From NCBI GenBank assembly GCA_040390855.1, contig JAZJXO010000010.1:29962-93961 (forward strand): DNA of 64,000 nucleotides. Direction: 5' to 3'. How positions within the stretch are numbered: position 1 is the stretch's first letter; each line of letters begins with the position of its first letter. The stretch is from Parvibaculum sp040390855 (lineage in GTDB: Bacteria > Pseudomonadota > Alphaproteobacteria > Parvibaculales > Parvibaculaceae). The position numbers were made by a program, and so were the translations under genes. The notes under the pieces are model-generated. The model saw only the letters and a program-made list of their open reading frames with translations, made no database searches and was not told the origin of the DNA. This document shows positions 43,800-52,239 of the stretch, piece after piece.

Positions 43800-46376
43800 T
43801 TAACGGGTGTCAACCCCGACGGGCTGAAGCGGCAGAAGCGCCGCCGTCGCGCGTAAAGGCAACAGGCAGGTGACGCGGGTGCCGATGCCGGGTTCACTTT
43901 CGAGCGTGACGGTGCCGCCATGCAGTTCGACGAAGGAGCGCACGAGACTGAGGCCCAGTCCCGCACCACGGCGGCGGTCGGCGCCGGAATGGGCCTCAAA
44001 ACGATCAAAGACGGTCGCCTGATATTCCGGTTTGATGCCGATGCCGGTGTCGGCGACAAAAAGTTCGACCTGATCGTTCGTCCGTTTCGCGCCGATGGTG
44101 ATCGTGTCGCCGGGGCTTGTGAAGGCGAGCGCGTTGGACAGAAGATTGATCATGATCTGCTTGATGCGTTTTTCGTCGGCACGGACCGTACCTTCAACGC
44201 CGGTCGCCTCGACAATCACCTGTACGCGGTTTTTCTGCGCGGGGTGATGGGCGAATTGTTCGGCGGATGCGATAACCTCGGCAATGTCCACGTCGGAGAG
44301 GTCAAGCGTCATGGCACCGGCTTCGATGACGGCGAGATCGAGAATATCGTTCACCACATCGAGTAATGTGTCGGAGCTTTCCAAAATGCCGCGCGTATAT
44401 TCGTGCTGCTTCTTGTTCAACTCACCGAACATTTCGGTCTCCAGAATCTCACCAAAACCCAGAATATTCGTGAGCGGGGTGCGGAGCTGATAGGAAACGT
44501 GGCTGATGAACTCGGATTTCAGACGGTCGGCAGTTTCGAGCGCGTCATTGCGTTCGCGCAAAGCCTGTTCGACGCGGAGACCGTCGGTCACATCAACATA
44601 GGTCAGAAGCGTTGCGCCGTCGGAGAGCGGAACAATGGCATAGTCGATGACCCTGTCATCGGCACGTTCAAGACGTCCCGTCGTCGTCATGCGCACCGCA
44701 TTGTCGTTGGTGAGACGGAGGCGGAAGCCAGCGGCCTGCACACGGTCCTGATAAAGCACGGCGGTCGCGGCTTCTATGTCGCTGGCATGGGGCTCGCCCT
44801 CAAGAATTTCCGGCGTGAGGTTCCAGATGCGGGCATAGGCAGGGTTTGAGAGTTTCAGCCTTCCGTCAGTGCCGAAGACGGCGACACCTTCGTAAAGCTG
44901 ATCAATTGTTTCGCGCTGGACGCGGGCAAGCGTGTTATAGGAGCTTTCGAGATTGAGCCGCTCGGTGACGTTTTCATAAACGTAAATCACGCCGCCGAAG
45001 GGATGGGCTTGTCCCAGCATTTTCACGACGCGGCCGTCGGGCAGGTGCCAGTATTCTTCGATCGGATCGTGCGAGGTGTAGAGGCCGAGGCGGGCCTCTT
45101 TCCATTGTTTGAAATTCGCCTGTTCCGGCAGACGGCGCAGCGAGCGCAACTCGTCCATGATTTCGCTGTCGGTCGGTTCCTGATCGAGCCATTGCGGATC
45201 GAGACCCCAGAGCGTTTCGTAGGCACGGTTACGGAATTGCAGTTTTTTATCAGAGCCACAGATCGCCACCGCTGTCGTCACGCGGTCGAGCGTTGCCGCA
45301 TGGCTCTGAATGTGGCGGCGCAGCTCCGCTTCGGCAATGTCGAGGTTCGTCACGTCAACCGCGATGCCCGCAATGCCGTCTTCGTCGCGCTGCTCGAAGA
45401 CTTCGATACCGCGCCGTTCACCTGCCATGATCGCGTGGGTGCGTTCCGAGGCCTTGTCGCGGTCAAAGAGACGGCGGCGGAGACTGCCGAGCACGTCTTC
45501 ATTGAGAAGTTCCAGTCCGCGCAGCACAGCATCCTGCGGCGAACTTGCATCGACCGCGCGAGCATAAGCATTGTTGACCCAGGCCAGGCGGCCTTCGGGA
45601 TTGCGCCGCCATGCGGGGAAGGGCACGGTCATCACATGGGTCTCAAACCGAGCACGGGCCTCTTCGGCCTGACGCAGACGATCCTTAAGGCGGCTCACTT
45701 CGGCGCGTTCACCCGTGACGTCGCGCAGCCACAGCACGGCGAGCGCACCGGCGGGGCGGCCTTCGGCTTCAAAGCTGCGGCCGTCGATCGACTGCACATG
45801 AAGCGAAAAGCGCGCGCCACGGGCGCGCAGACGCTGGACGGCGGTGTTCAAACGCCCTGCTCCTTCGGGCTCAAGACGGGTGAGCAAATAAGCAAAGTCG
45901 AGATCGCCCGAGGCAGGATCAACGAGCATGGCTGTCGAGCCTACAATGCGCGGGCGCGACTGGAAGGTGCCCGGCGAGGCGCGAAGGCTTTCGGGCGTCC
46001 AAATGAAAACGGCGTCGGGTTCCGCCGCTAAAATACTTTCAGCCGAATGGAGGCGCGCATCAATCGCGGCAATTTCGACCTGGCCGTCTTTGAGTGCTTT
46101 ACGAGCACGACGCGCGGCGCGGTAGCCGAGCCCTGCCATGCCGATGCTCAACAGCGCGAGGCCGAACGCACCGATGAGCCAGAGGCTTGCGTGATCGCTC
46201 GGGTCTGTCGGCAGGCCGATGGTGGTGAGCGCATCGGGCAAATTGTCGGGAAGCCTCGTGGCGGCGGCGGCGATGGTCGCGGGCAGGACAAGCGCAAAGA
46301 CACCCGCACCGAAGCGCAAGCGGGATTTGATGCCCGACAATGACATCAGGCGATATGGCGTGGCTTTAAGCGTCAT
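43800..46376 (-). CDS. divL: DivL-like multi-PAS sensor kinase with Tyr in place of the phospho-His
   Basis: Protein of about 858 residues: two N-terminal hydrophobic segments (near residues 15-32 and 57-77), two or more PAS-like regions (around VFIWTPESL, FPAWRRNPEGRLAWVNNAYA and VAVFGTDGRLKLSNPAYARIW), then HisKA and HATPase_c. The H box reads FISHVSYQLRTPLTN, so the usual His is Tyr (codon 44490-44492, about residue 629). This substitution is the hallmark of DivL, which in Caulobacter modulates the CckA-CtrA cell-cycle pathway without needing that residue to autophosphorylate. The ATP-binding half looks intact (MINLLSNALAF, VADTGIGI, GAGLGLSLV). The ATG at 46376 follows GAGGGG closely; a GTG 21 bases earlier is possible. 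It lies downstream of ahcY. Confidence 0.9.
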   Translation of the reverse strand: MTLKATPYRLMSLSGIKSRLRFGAGVFALVLPATIAAAATRLPDNLPDALTTIGLPTDPSDHASLWLIGAFGLALLSIGMAGLGYRAARRARKALKDGQVEIAAIDARLHSAESILAAEPDAVFIWTPESLRASPGTFQSRPRIVGSTAMLVDPASGDLDFAYLLTRLEPEGAGRLNTAVQRLRARGARFSLHVQSIDGRSFEAEGRPAGALAVLWLRDVTGERAEVSRLKDRLRQAEEARARFETHVMTVPFPAWRRNPEGRLAWVNNAYARAVDASSPQDAVLRGLELLNEDVLGSLRRRLFDRDKASERTHAIMAGERRGIEVFEQRDEDGIAGIAVDVTNLDIAEAELRRHIQSHAATLDRVTTAVAICGSDKKLQFRNRAYETLWGLDPQWLDQEPTDSEIMDELRSLRRLPEQANFKQWKEARLGLYTSHDPIEEYWHLPDGRVVKMLGQAHPFGGVIYVYENVTERLNLESSYNTLARVQRETIDQLYEGVAVFGTDGRLKLSNPAYARIWNLTPEILEGEPHASDIEAATAVLYQDRVQAAGFRLRLTNDNAVRMTTTGRLERADDRVIDYAIVPLSDGATLLTYVDVTDGLRVEQALRERNDALETADRLKSEFISHVSYQLRTPLTNILGFGEILETEMFGELNKKQHEYTRGILESSDTLLDVVNDILDLAVIEAGAMTLDLSDVDIAEVIASAEQFAHHPAQKNRVQVIVEATGVEGTVRADEKRIKQIMINLLSNALAFTSPGDTITIGAKRTNDQVELFVADTGIGIKPEYQATVFDRFEAHSGADRRRGAGLGLSLVRSFVELHGGTVTLESEPGIGTRVTCLLPLRATAALLPLQPVGVDTR

Positions 46377-46483
46377 CGTCCCCTCAAGGTGCCACACAAA
46401 CGGCGCGGCACCCCAAATCAGTTTGGTCCGGCGATACTACATGAAGTCTTAACCGCGCGCGAAAAAGCGGTGTTTCGGACATG

Positions 46484-46513
46484 AAAAAGGCCCGGATTTT
46501 CATCCGGGCCTTT
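46484..46513 (-). terminator. Rho-independent terminator after ahcY
   Basis: A 12-base-pair perfect stem AAAGGCCCGGAT/ATCCGGGCCTTT with a 4-base loop is followed on the minus strand by TT, giving a run of five T. It lies 21 bases past the ahcY stop and separates ahcY from divL. Confidence 0.9.
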
Positions 46514-46534
46514 CCTATGACGGTGTAATGGCAA

Positions 46535-47932
46535 TCAGTAGCGGTAGTGATCGGTCTTGAAGGGACCAGCCTGCGGCACGCCGATGTAATTGGCCTGACG
46601 TTCGGTGAGCTTTGTCAGCTTCACGCCGATCTTTTCCAGATGCAGCACGGCGACTTTTTCGTCGAGATGCTTGGGCAAGGTGTAGACGTTCTTTTCGTAC
46701 TGGCCGGGCTTTGTCCAAAGCTCGATCTGGGCGAGCGTCTGGTTGGTGAAGGAAGCCGACATGACGAAAGAGGGGTGACCCGTGCCGCAGCCGAGATTGA
46801 CGAGGCGACCTTCGGCGAGAAGCAGGATGCGCTTGCCGTCGGAAAATTCGACTTCGTCAACCTGCGGTTTCACATTGTGCCACTTGAGATTTTTCAGTGC
46901 GTTGATCTGAATTTCGCTGTCGAAGTGACCAATATTGCAGACAATGGCGCGGTCTTTCATCGCCCGCATATGATCGATGGTGATGACGTCGATATTGCCT
47001 GTCGTGGTCACAAAAATGTCGCCGCGGGGGGCTGCATCTTCCATGGTCGTCACTTCATAGCCTTCCATGGCGGCCTGCAACGCGCAGATCGGATCAATCT
47101 CGGTGACGATGACGCGGGCGCCGGCGTTGCGCAGCGATGCGGCAGAACCCTTGCCCACGTCGCCGAAGCCTGCAACGACGCCGACTTTGCCGGACATCAT
47201 CACGTCGGTGGCGCGGCGGATACCGTCGACCAGCGACTCACGGCAGCCATAGAGATTGTCGAATTTCGACTTCGTGACACTGTCATTGACGTTGATGGCG
47301 GGCCAGAGCAGCTCGCCTTTTTTCTGCATTTCATACAGGCGATGCACACCGGTCGTTGTTTCTTCAGTAACGCCGCGCACGGATTTGGCAATCGCCGAAT
47401 AGAAGCCGGGCTTTGTGGCGAGGCGTTTTTTGATCGAGGCGAAGAGGACCGTTTCTTCTTCGTTGCTGGCGCCTTCGAGGAACGCTACGTCGCCTTCTTC
47501 AGCACGCTTGCCCAGATGGATGAGGAGCGTTGCGTCGCCGCCGTCATCCAAGATCATGTTGGGGGCACCGCCGTCGGACCATTCAAAAATGCGGTGGGTA
47601 TATTCCCAATATTCTTCGAGCGTTTCGCCTTTGATGGCGAAAACCGGAATGCCCTTGGCGGCAATCGCGGCGGCGGCATGATCCTGCGTCGAATAGATGT
47701 TGCACGATGCCCAGCGGATGTCGGCCCCCAAGGCTGCCAGCGTTTCGATGAGACAGGCGGTCTGAATCGTCATGTGGAGCGAGCCCGCAATGCGCGCGCC
47801 TTTCAGCGGCTGCGCCTTGCCGTATTCGGCGCGCGTCGCCATCAGGCCCGGCATTTCCGTTTCGGCGATGTCGAGTTCCTTGCGGCCCCAGTCGGCGAGA
47901 TTGATGTCTTTGATGATGTAATCATTGGCCAT
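46535..47932 (-). CDS. ahcY: Adenosylhomocysteinase
   Basis: NAD-dependent hydrolase of 465 residues that splits S-adenosylhomocysteine to homocysteine and adenosine, relieving product inhibition of methyltransferases. Landmarks: SLHMTIQTACLIETL, CNIYSTQDHAAAAIA, the catalytic NVNDSVTKSKFDN with the NAD Lys, and the NAD-binding GFGDVGKGSAASLRNAGARV. The C-terminus ends TDHYRY as expected. The ATG at 47932 has GGAG six bases ahead; an upstream in-frame start at 47953 is not favoured. A clear sigma-70-type promoter and a 20-base palindrome lie upstream. Confidence 0.97.
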   Translation of the reverse strand: MANDYIIKDINLADWGRKELDIAETEMPGLMATRAEYGKAQPLKGARIAGSLHMTIQTACLIETLAALGADIRWASCNIYSTQDHAAAAIAAKGIPVFAIKGETLEEYWEYTHRIFEWSDGGAPNMILDDGGDATLLIHLGKRAEEGDVAFLEGASNEEETVLFASIKKRLATKPGFYSAIAKSVRGVTEETTTGVHRLYEMQKKGELLWPAINVNDSVTKSKFDNLYGCRESLVDGIRRATDVMMSGKVGVVAGFGDVGKGSAASLRNAGARVIVTEIDPICALQAAMEGYEVTTMEDAAPRGDIFVTTTGNIDVITIDHMRAMKDRAIVCNIGHFDSEIQINALKNLKWHNVKPQVDEVEFSDGKRILLLAEGRLVNLGCGTGHPSFVMSASFTNQTLAQIELWTKPGQYEKNVYTLPKHLDEKVAVLHLEKIGVKLTKLTERQANYIGVPQAGPFKTDHYRY

Positions 47933-47995
47933 GTGGGGCTCCTTTGGGTCCATTCGGGCGCGCGGACGCGATCCTGCGGGCGCGGGTTGGCGGAG

Positions 47996-48024
47996 CTTAT
48001 AGCAGGGGGAATTCAGGGACGCAA
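47996..48024 (-). promoter_or_regulatory. Sigma-70-type promoter of ahcY
   Basis: On the minus strand TTGCGT (48019-48024) and TATAAG (47996-48001) are separated by exactly 17 bases. The spacing and -10 are good. The start codon is 64 bases downstream. Confidence 0.65.
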
Positions 48025-48029
48025 GGAGG

Positions 48030-48049
48030 ATATAAAGATTTCTTTATAT
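48030..48049. promoter_or_regulatory. 20-base palindrome upstream of the ahcY promoter
   Basis: ATATAAAG-ATTT-CTTTATAT, 8-base arms with a 4-base spacer, lies 5 bases upstream of the -35 of ahcY. From memory, ATATAAAG/CTTTATAT palindromes occur upstream of methionine-cycle genes controlled by ArsR-type SAH-responsive regulators in alphaproteobacteria; that link is recalled, not checked. The palindrome itself is exact. Confidence 0.6.
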
Positions 48050-48089
48050 GATAAAATCAGTATGCTCATGTCCTCTGACGTACATTGTA

Positions 48090-48473
48090 ATGAGAATGTT
48101 GCTACACTTTGAGGCGACAGATGTTGGCACCACGAACCACCGCGAACGTTTTATAAAAACCACCATATCACATAGACACCGCGAGGCGTCGATACGTGCA
48201 GCGCGTGTGCTAACAGCGCTACAGAGAAAAGATATTCAGGCTTGTGTGGTCGGTTCGCTTGCCAGTGGTAATTTCGGTCCGGATTCTGATGTCGATTTTC
48301 TCATCGACACGTGCCCGAATCCGCTCAAATACCGCATTGAAGCGAGCATCGAAGATCTGATGGCAGACATTCCATTTGATCTTGTTTATCGCGATGAAGC
48401 GAAACCCCATGTTCTCAAGAGGATGGAAGAACATCAAATCCATGACCCCAGATTGCTAGTGGTTCTGACGTGA
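48090..48473 (+). CDS. MNT-type nucleotidyltransferase antitoxin, MntA-like
   Basis: Small nucleotidyltransferase of about 127 residues. The GSx10DxD catalytic signature is seen in VVGSLASGNFGPDSDVDFLID, preceded by an RVLTALQRKDIQACV helix-strand. In MntA/HepT modules the MNT partner adds AMP to the HEPN toxin and silences it. The start is uncertain (ATG at 48090 or 48096; a longer frame opens at 48048). The last codon overlaps a GTG (GTGA) that opens the HEPN partner, the usual coupling. Codon use is more AT-rich than the neighbours. It lies between ahcY and ptsH, where the conserved order has no such gene. Confidence 0.78.
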   Translation: MRMLLHFEATDVGTTNHRERFIKTTISHRHREASIRAARVLTALQRKDIQACVVGSLASGNFGPDSDVDFLIDTCPNPLKYRIEASIEDLMADIPFDLVYRDEAKPHVLKRMEEHQIHDPRLLVVLT

Positions 48474-48945
48474 CTACAGTGCTCATTGACGCATTCAATG
48501 ACTCAACGAAATACTGAAAGAAGCGGAAAAACTTCGTCATGCTACGGAAACGGTCGAATTCCCTAACGATACTTCCTCGGCAGAAGCGTGGCTTACAACC
48601 CTTGGATTTGCAGCAGCAATAACGGAAATTTACACAGGCTGCGAACGCGTGTTGGAGATCGTTGCAAAGCAAGTGGACAAACAGCCCATACAAGATTCAA
48701 GTGATTGGCATCGCCAGTTGCTTCTACGCATGAAAAATGACCTTCCCGGAATTCGCGCTGCCGTGCTGAGTGAGGAGACCCACGATCTGATGAATGGGTT
48801 ACGTTCGTTCCGGCACAGACAACGCAATACCTATGGCAGCGATCTTGATCCCGTGCGCGTCATAGAGCTGGCCCGAGAGGCAGTTGATCTGCCTATATTG
48901 CTCAAGAATGATCCGGACCAATTAGCCAAAACGCTTCTGAAATAA
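48470..48945 (+). pseudogene. HEPN toxin partner (HepT-like), frameshifted and catalytically altered
   Basis: A GTG at 48470 overlaps the MNT stop and starts MTTVLIDAFNDSTKY before a stop at 48515-48517. From about 48502 the next frame continues as a HEPN domain: LNEILKEAEKLRHATE through a GFAAAITEIYTGCERVLE helix to LPGIRAAVLSEETHDLM and LRSFRHRQRNTYG, ending at 48945. One missing base near 48500-48505 explains the break. The toxin motif R-x4-H-x-Y appears as R-HRQR-N-T-Y: the catalytic His is Asn (AAT, 48826-48828), while the Tyr that is AMPylated remains. No good start lies in the second frame before 48646. Most likely an inactivated toxin gene; a programmed frameshift is unlikely because no slippery heptamer is present. 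Confidence 0.75.
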
Positions 48946-48961
48946 ATTCCTATACCAAAAG

Positions 48962-49234
48962 TCAATCGCGCTCGCCGAAGCCGTCGGAGACGAGGGCTTC
49001 CAGCGCGTCGAGCGCGGCGTCGGCTTCTGCGCCGGTCGCCTCGATGAGGATGCAGCAGCCGGGAGCGGCGGCGAGCATCATCAGGCCCATGATGGACGTG
49101 CCCGAAACAGAATTGCCATCTTTGGAGACTTTTACGTCAGCCTGGAACTGCTCTGCACACTGAACGAATTTGGCAGATGCACGCGCATGCAGGCCGCGCG
49201 TATTGACGATGTTCAGCAGGCGGCTGGCAGCCAT
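48962..49234 (-). CDS. ptsH: HPr-family phosphocarrier protein
   Basis: Phosphocarrier of 90 residues in a PTS-type relay. The phosphorylated histidine is in NTRGLHARASAKF (His16) and the regulatory serine is in GTSIMGLMML (Ser47), the HprK target. It lies 5 bases after the EIIA gene. In alphaproteobacteria this HPr works with EIIA and HprK in regulation of carbon and nitrogen metabolism, not in sugar uptake; no EI or EIIBC is in the window. Confidence 0.95.
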   Translation of the reverse strand: MAASRLLNIVNTRGLHARASAKFVQCAEQFQADVKVSKDGNSVSGTSIMGLMMLAAAPGCCILIEATGAEADAALDALEALVSDGFGERD

Positions 49235-49239
49235 ATGGA

Positions 49240-49647
49240 TCAGACCCCGTCGCCGGCAAGCACACGGCTGGCGATCGAAATATATTTGCGACCTGATTCC
49301 TGCGCGAGATCGACGGCCTTGGACAAAGGCACGCTGTCGCGCACGGAAGCGAGCTTGATAAGCATGGGAAGATTGACGCCCGCGATCACTTCGACGCGGG
49401 CCTTGTCGAGAACGGAAATGGCAAGGTTCGAGGGTGTGCCGCCGAACATATCGGTGAGCAGGATCACACCTTCGCCGCTATCGACGGAAGCGACCGCGCC
49501 AAGGATGTCCTTGCGGCGTTGCTCCATATCATCGTCAGGGCCGATGCAAATGGCAGATACCTGTGCCTGCGCGCCGACAACATGCTCCATAGCCGCTACA
49601 AACTGGCTGGCCAGAGCCCCATGCGTTACGAGTACTAATCCGATCAT
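49240..49647 (-). CDS. PTS EIIA component, mannose family (regulatory)
   Basis: Phosphoacceptor protein of 135 residues with the EIIA-Man fold. The N-terminus is MIGLVLVTHGALASQF, with the phosphorylated His9; LLTDMFGGTPSNLA is the second conserved motif. The ATG at 49647 has AAGGGCAGTGG ahead; an in-frame start 21 bases earlier lies within that sequence. It sits between hprK and ptsH. Without a mannose permease nearby it is likely regulatory, in the HprK/HPr/EIIA relay linked to ChvG-ChvI in rhizobia. Confidence 0.93.
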   Translation of the reverse strand: MIGLVLVTHGALASQFVAAMEHVVGAQAQVSAICIGPDDDMEQRRKDILGAVASVDSGEGVILLTDMFGGTPSNLAISVLDKARVEVIAGVNLPMLIKLASVRDSVPLSKAVDLAQESGRKYISIASRVLAGDGV

Positions 49648-49792
49648 CCACTGCCCTTTTGGCTTCACCTGACAGGATCACATCCGCGATCTGACAGGGT
49701 GCCGTTCCACGCCCCCACGGGAAGCGCCGTATGGTGCCTCCAAAATTGGCCCCGTGACAAGCACACAAAGACCGCTTGGCGGGACAAATTCG

Positions 49793-50278
49793 TCACGGTT
49801 GGCGCATAATTCCGTCATCATCCGGAAAGCCCTGATCGGGCAATGTCCGGACCGCAACGCTTATCTTCAAGCCACATGTAGCGTCAAATGCGTGAAGCGC
49901 AATCAGTGGTAAATCAATGCCGCAAAGGCTGAAATGTGCGGGTTCTGCAATGCGCGGCACGTCGTCGCGGGGCACAAGCCGGACCGCCAGATGCAAGGCT
50001 GACGCGGTCATGCAAGGCACGGCGAGAAGGCCCAGGCCCCTCAATTCGATGAGGCCGCGCAAATTTTCCGGCGCCCGCGCCATGAGTATCCCGTCCTCAA
50101 CCGTGACGAGTGTCTGGTCGTCGCAAATCAGTCTGGCGGCATCCGCGCCGCACATGAGGCGGTAGGCGAGATCTGATTTTCCTGATCGCGAAGGGCCGAG
50201 AAGCATCACGCCATAGCCCGCCAGTGAAATGCAGGTCGCATGGATGAGACGGGGCGCAGACGGCAGCGTTGCGGACAT
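49793..50278 (-). CDS. hprK: HPr kinase/phosphorylase, short alphaproteobacterial form
   Basis: Enzyme of 161 residues, about half the Firmicutes length because the N-terminal domain is missing, typical of alphaproteobacteria. The P-loop is MLLGPSRSGKSDLAYRL (residues 25-41), DDQTLV follows, and IELRGLGLLAVP matches the HprK signature. It should phosphorylate and dephosphorylate Ser47 of the HPr encoded two genes downstream. It is preceded by chvG with only 6 bases between, suggesting one operon chvI-chvG-hprK. Confidence 0.92.
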   Translation of the reverse strand: MSATLPSAPRLIHATCISLAGYGVMLLGPSRSGKSDLAYRLMCGADAARLICDDQTLVTVEDGILMARAPENLRGLIELRGLGLLAVPCMTASALHLAVRLVPRDDVPRIAEPAHFSLCGIDLPLIALHAFDATCGLKISVAVRTLPDQGFPDDDGIMRQP

Positions 50279-50284
50279 GGGATG

Positions 50285-52234
50285 TCACGCCTCGGTGGTG
50301 GCGGGCAGCGTGACGATGAAGCGCGCGCCGCGCGAGACGGGGATTTCATCATTCACAGTTTTTGTTTTCGGATCGGTTCTGTTCTCCGCCCTGATCGTGC
50401 CGCCATGTACTTCGACGATTTGTTTCGAAATGGCAAGACCGAGGCCCGAATGCTCACCGAAACTGTCAGGACGGTCGGTGTGGAAGCGGTCAAAAATGCG
50501 GGTGAGGTTTTCGGGCATTATGCCGATGCCCTGATCTTCGACAGTGACCACAACATTCGCGCCCCGACGCGCCGCTGTGACCATCACAAGACCGCCGGGC
50601 GGAGAGAAGGAAATCGCGTTGTCGATGAGATTGCGGATGACCTGACCCAGACGCATATCAAAGCCGCGCACACGCATGTCGGGACGGCCATCGGCCCTTT
50701 CAACGAACGTGAGTTCCACATGGACCTCGCCCGTGACGCCCGTGGCCATGAAAAGATCACAGACGGTTTCAAGCAGCGTCACCATATCGACAGTGACCAT
50801 TTCCTCGCGCGACAATTCCCCATCAAGCCGCGAGGCATTGGAAATGTCGCTGATAAGGCGGTCGATGCGTTTGACGTCGCCATGAATGATCTCCATCAGA
50901 CGCCCTTTGGCTTGGTCATCCTTGGCGCGTGCAAAAGTTTCAATGGCGCTGCGGAGTGATGTCAGCGGATTTTTCAGCTCGTGCGAGACGTCGGCGGCAA
51001 AACTCTCAATCGCGTCGAGACGGGAATAGAGCGCGTTGGTCATGTCGCGCAAAGCGCCCGACAGGTCACCGATCTCGTCGCGACGGGCAGTGAAATCGGG
51101 AATTTGCGCACGGCGCATTTTACCGCGCCGGACGATCTCGGCACTTTCGGCAAGACGGCGCACAGGCTCTGCAATCGTGGCGGCGAGCACGACGGACAGA
51201 AGCATCGTGACGCCGAGCGCCACGAGAAAGACCTGCACGATGGCGCGGCGTTCGGCACGCACGATCTGGTCGATGTCGCCGCCGCGTGTTGACAGCATCA
51301 GCACTCCGAGAACGGCCCGAAAGCGCTGGATGGGGACGGCGACAGAGACGATCAGTTCGTTGCGATCATTGACACGTTCCATCGTCGAGGGAAGGCCGGT
51401 CAATGCGGCGGCAACCTCGGAATAGATGGTGCCGTTCTGGCTGCCCGCTTCCTTGTAGCGCTCAAGACCGCGACCGGGGAAGAAGTTTACGACTTGATCA
51501 TAGAGCCGTGTGAAGGGGCCGTTTTGTTCAAGTCCTGCCGGCGGCGGCAATTCGAAAGCGACAATCTGGCTTGATGTAGTGAGCTGGCGGCTGTCGAGAA
51601 CGAGCCAGCCGTCTTTATCATAAAGCCGCGCGCGGGTCTGGGTCGGCAATACAAGACGACGCAAAATCGGTGCTGCATTTTCCGGAATGATCGGCGTGTT
51701 CTCTGCCTCGTCATCCGCATTAGGACGCGGCATGTCGGCTGTGTTGATGTCAGCGCCGCCAAGCGAACCCAGAGGACGGATGACGAGCGGCTTGCCGACC
51801 TTGCGCGAAAGCGGATCGACGAGTTGCGCGTCCTGCGTCATGGTCGCGTTTTCGGCGATGGCACCGGCGATGATTTCGGCTTGCGTGAGGAGGCTCTGGC
51901 GACGTGCGTCGATCAGGCCTTCGCGGAACTGATTGAGATAAAGCACACCGCTGACAAGGACGAAGAGCCCCACGACATTGAAAACAACGATACGGCGCGT
52001 AAGGCTTGAAAAACGTCCGCGCAAAACAAAACTGCGGAAGCCCGCAATGGCACGAAAGAAAAGTTTTTCGACGGAATCATATAAACGCGCCACGCGCTCG
52101 GCATGAGGCTCGGGCAGACGTGTGCCGAGTTGCTCGACGCTCGCCCGGGTGGAGGACGCAATATCTTCCAGACGCCGACGCCTGAAGGCTTCGTCCTCTT
52201 CACCTGATGGAGAATCAGACTTTGCGGGGGCCAT
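50285..52234 (-). CDS. chvG: Two-component sensor kinase ChvG/ExoS
   Basis: Membrane sensor of 649 residues. Two transmembrane segments flank a periplasmic domain: about residues 78-98 (VVFNVVGLFVLVSGVLYLNQF) and 330-353 (VFLVALGVTMLLSVVLAATI), followed by HAMP, HisKA with FAADVSHELKNPLTSLRS, and HATPase with VIRNLIDNAISFSPPG, VEDQGIGIMPENL and HSGLGLAISK. The periplasmic part is ~230 residues, the ExoR-interacting region in rhizobia. It follows chvI by 5 bases. In rhizobia it senses acid or envelope stress and controls motility, polysaccharide and central metabolism. Confidence 0.94.
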   Translation of the reverse strand: MAPAKSDSPSGEEDEAFRRRRLEDIASSTRASVEQLGTRLPEPHAERVARLYDSVEKLFFRAIAGFRSFVLRGRFSSLTRRIVVFNVVGLFVLVSGVLYLNQFREGLIDARRQSLLTQAEIIAGAIAENATMTQDAQLVDPLSRKVGKPLVIRPLGSLGGADINTADMPRPNADDEAENTPIIPENAAPILRRLVLPTQTRARLYDKDGWLVLDSRQLTTSSQIVAFELPPPAGLEQNGPFTRLYDQVVNFFPGRGLERYKEAGSQNGTIYSEVAAALTGLPSTMERVNDRNELIVSVAVPIQRFRAVLGVLMLSTRGGDIDQIVRAERRAIVQVFLVALGVTMLLSVVLAATIAEPVRRLAESAEIVRRGKMRRAQIPDFTARRDEIGDLSGALRDMTNALYSRLDAIESFAADVSHELKNPLTSLRSAIETFARAKDDQAKGRLMEIIHGDVKRIDRLISDISNASRLDGELSREEMVTVDMVTLLETVCDLFMATGVTGEVHVELTFVERADGRPDMRVRGFDMRLGQVIRNLIDNAISFSPPGGLVMVTAARRGANVVVTVEDQGIGIMPENLTRIFDRFHTDRPDSFGEHSGLGLAISKQIVEVHGGTIRAENRTDPKTKTVNDEIPVSRGARFIVTLPATTEA

Positions 52235-52239
52235 CTCCC

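Noticed and set aside
47941..48050. Possible SAH riboswitch upstream of ahcY
   Set aside because: No pseudoknot-like conserved core could be found; the region is instead explained by a promoter and a protein-type palindrome.
46547..48112. 521-codon open frame on the plus strand opposite ahcY
   Set aside because: It is the antisense shadow of ahcY produced by GC-rich codon bias; the translation has no recognisable domain and ahcY is certain.
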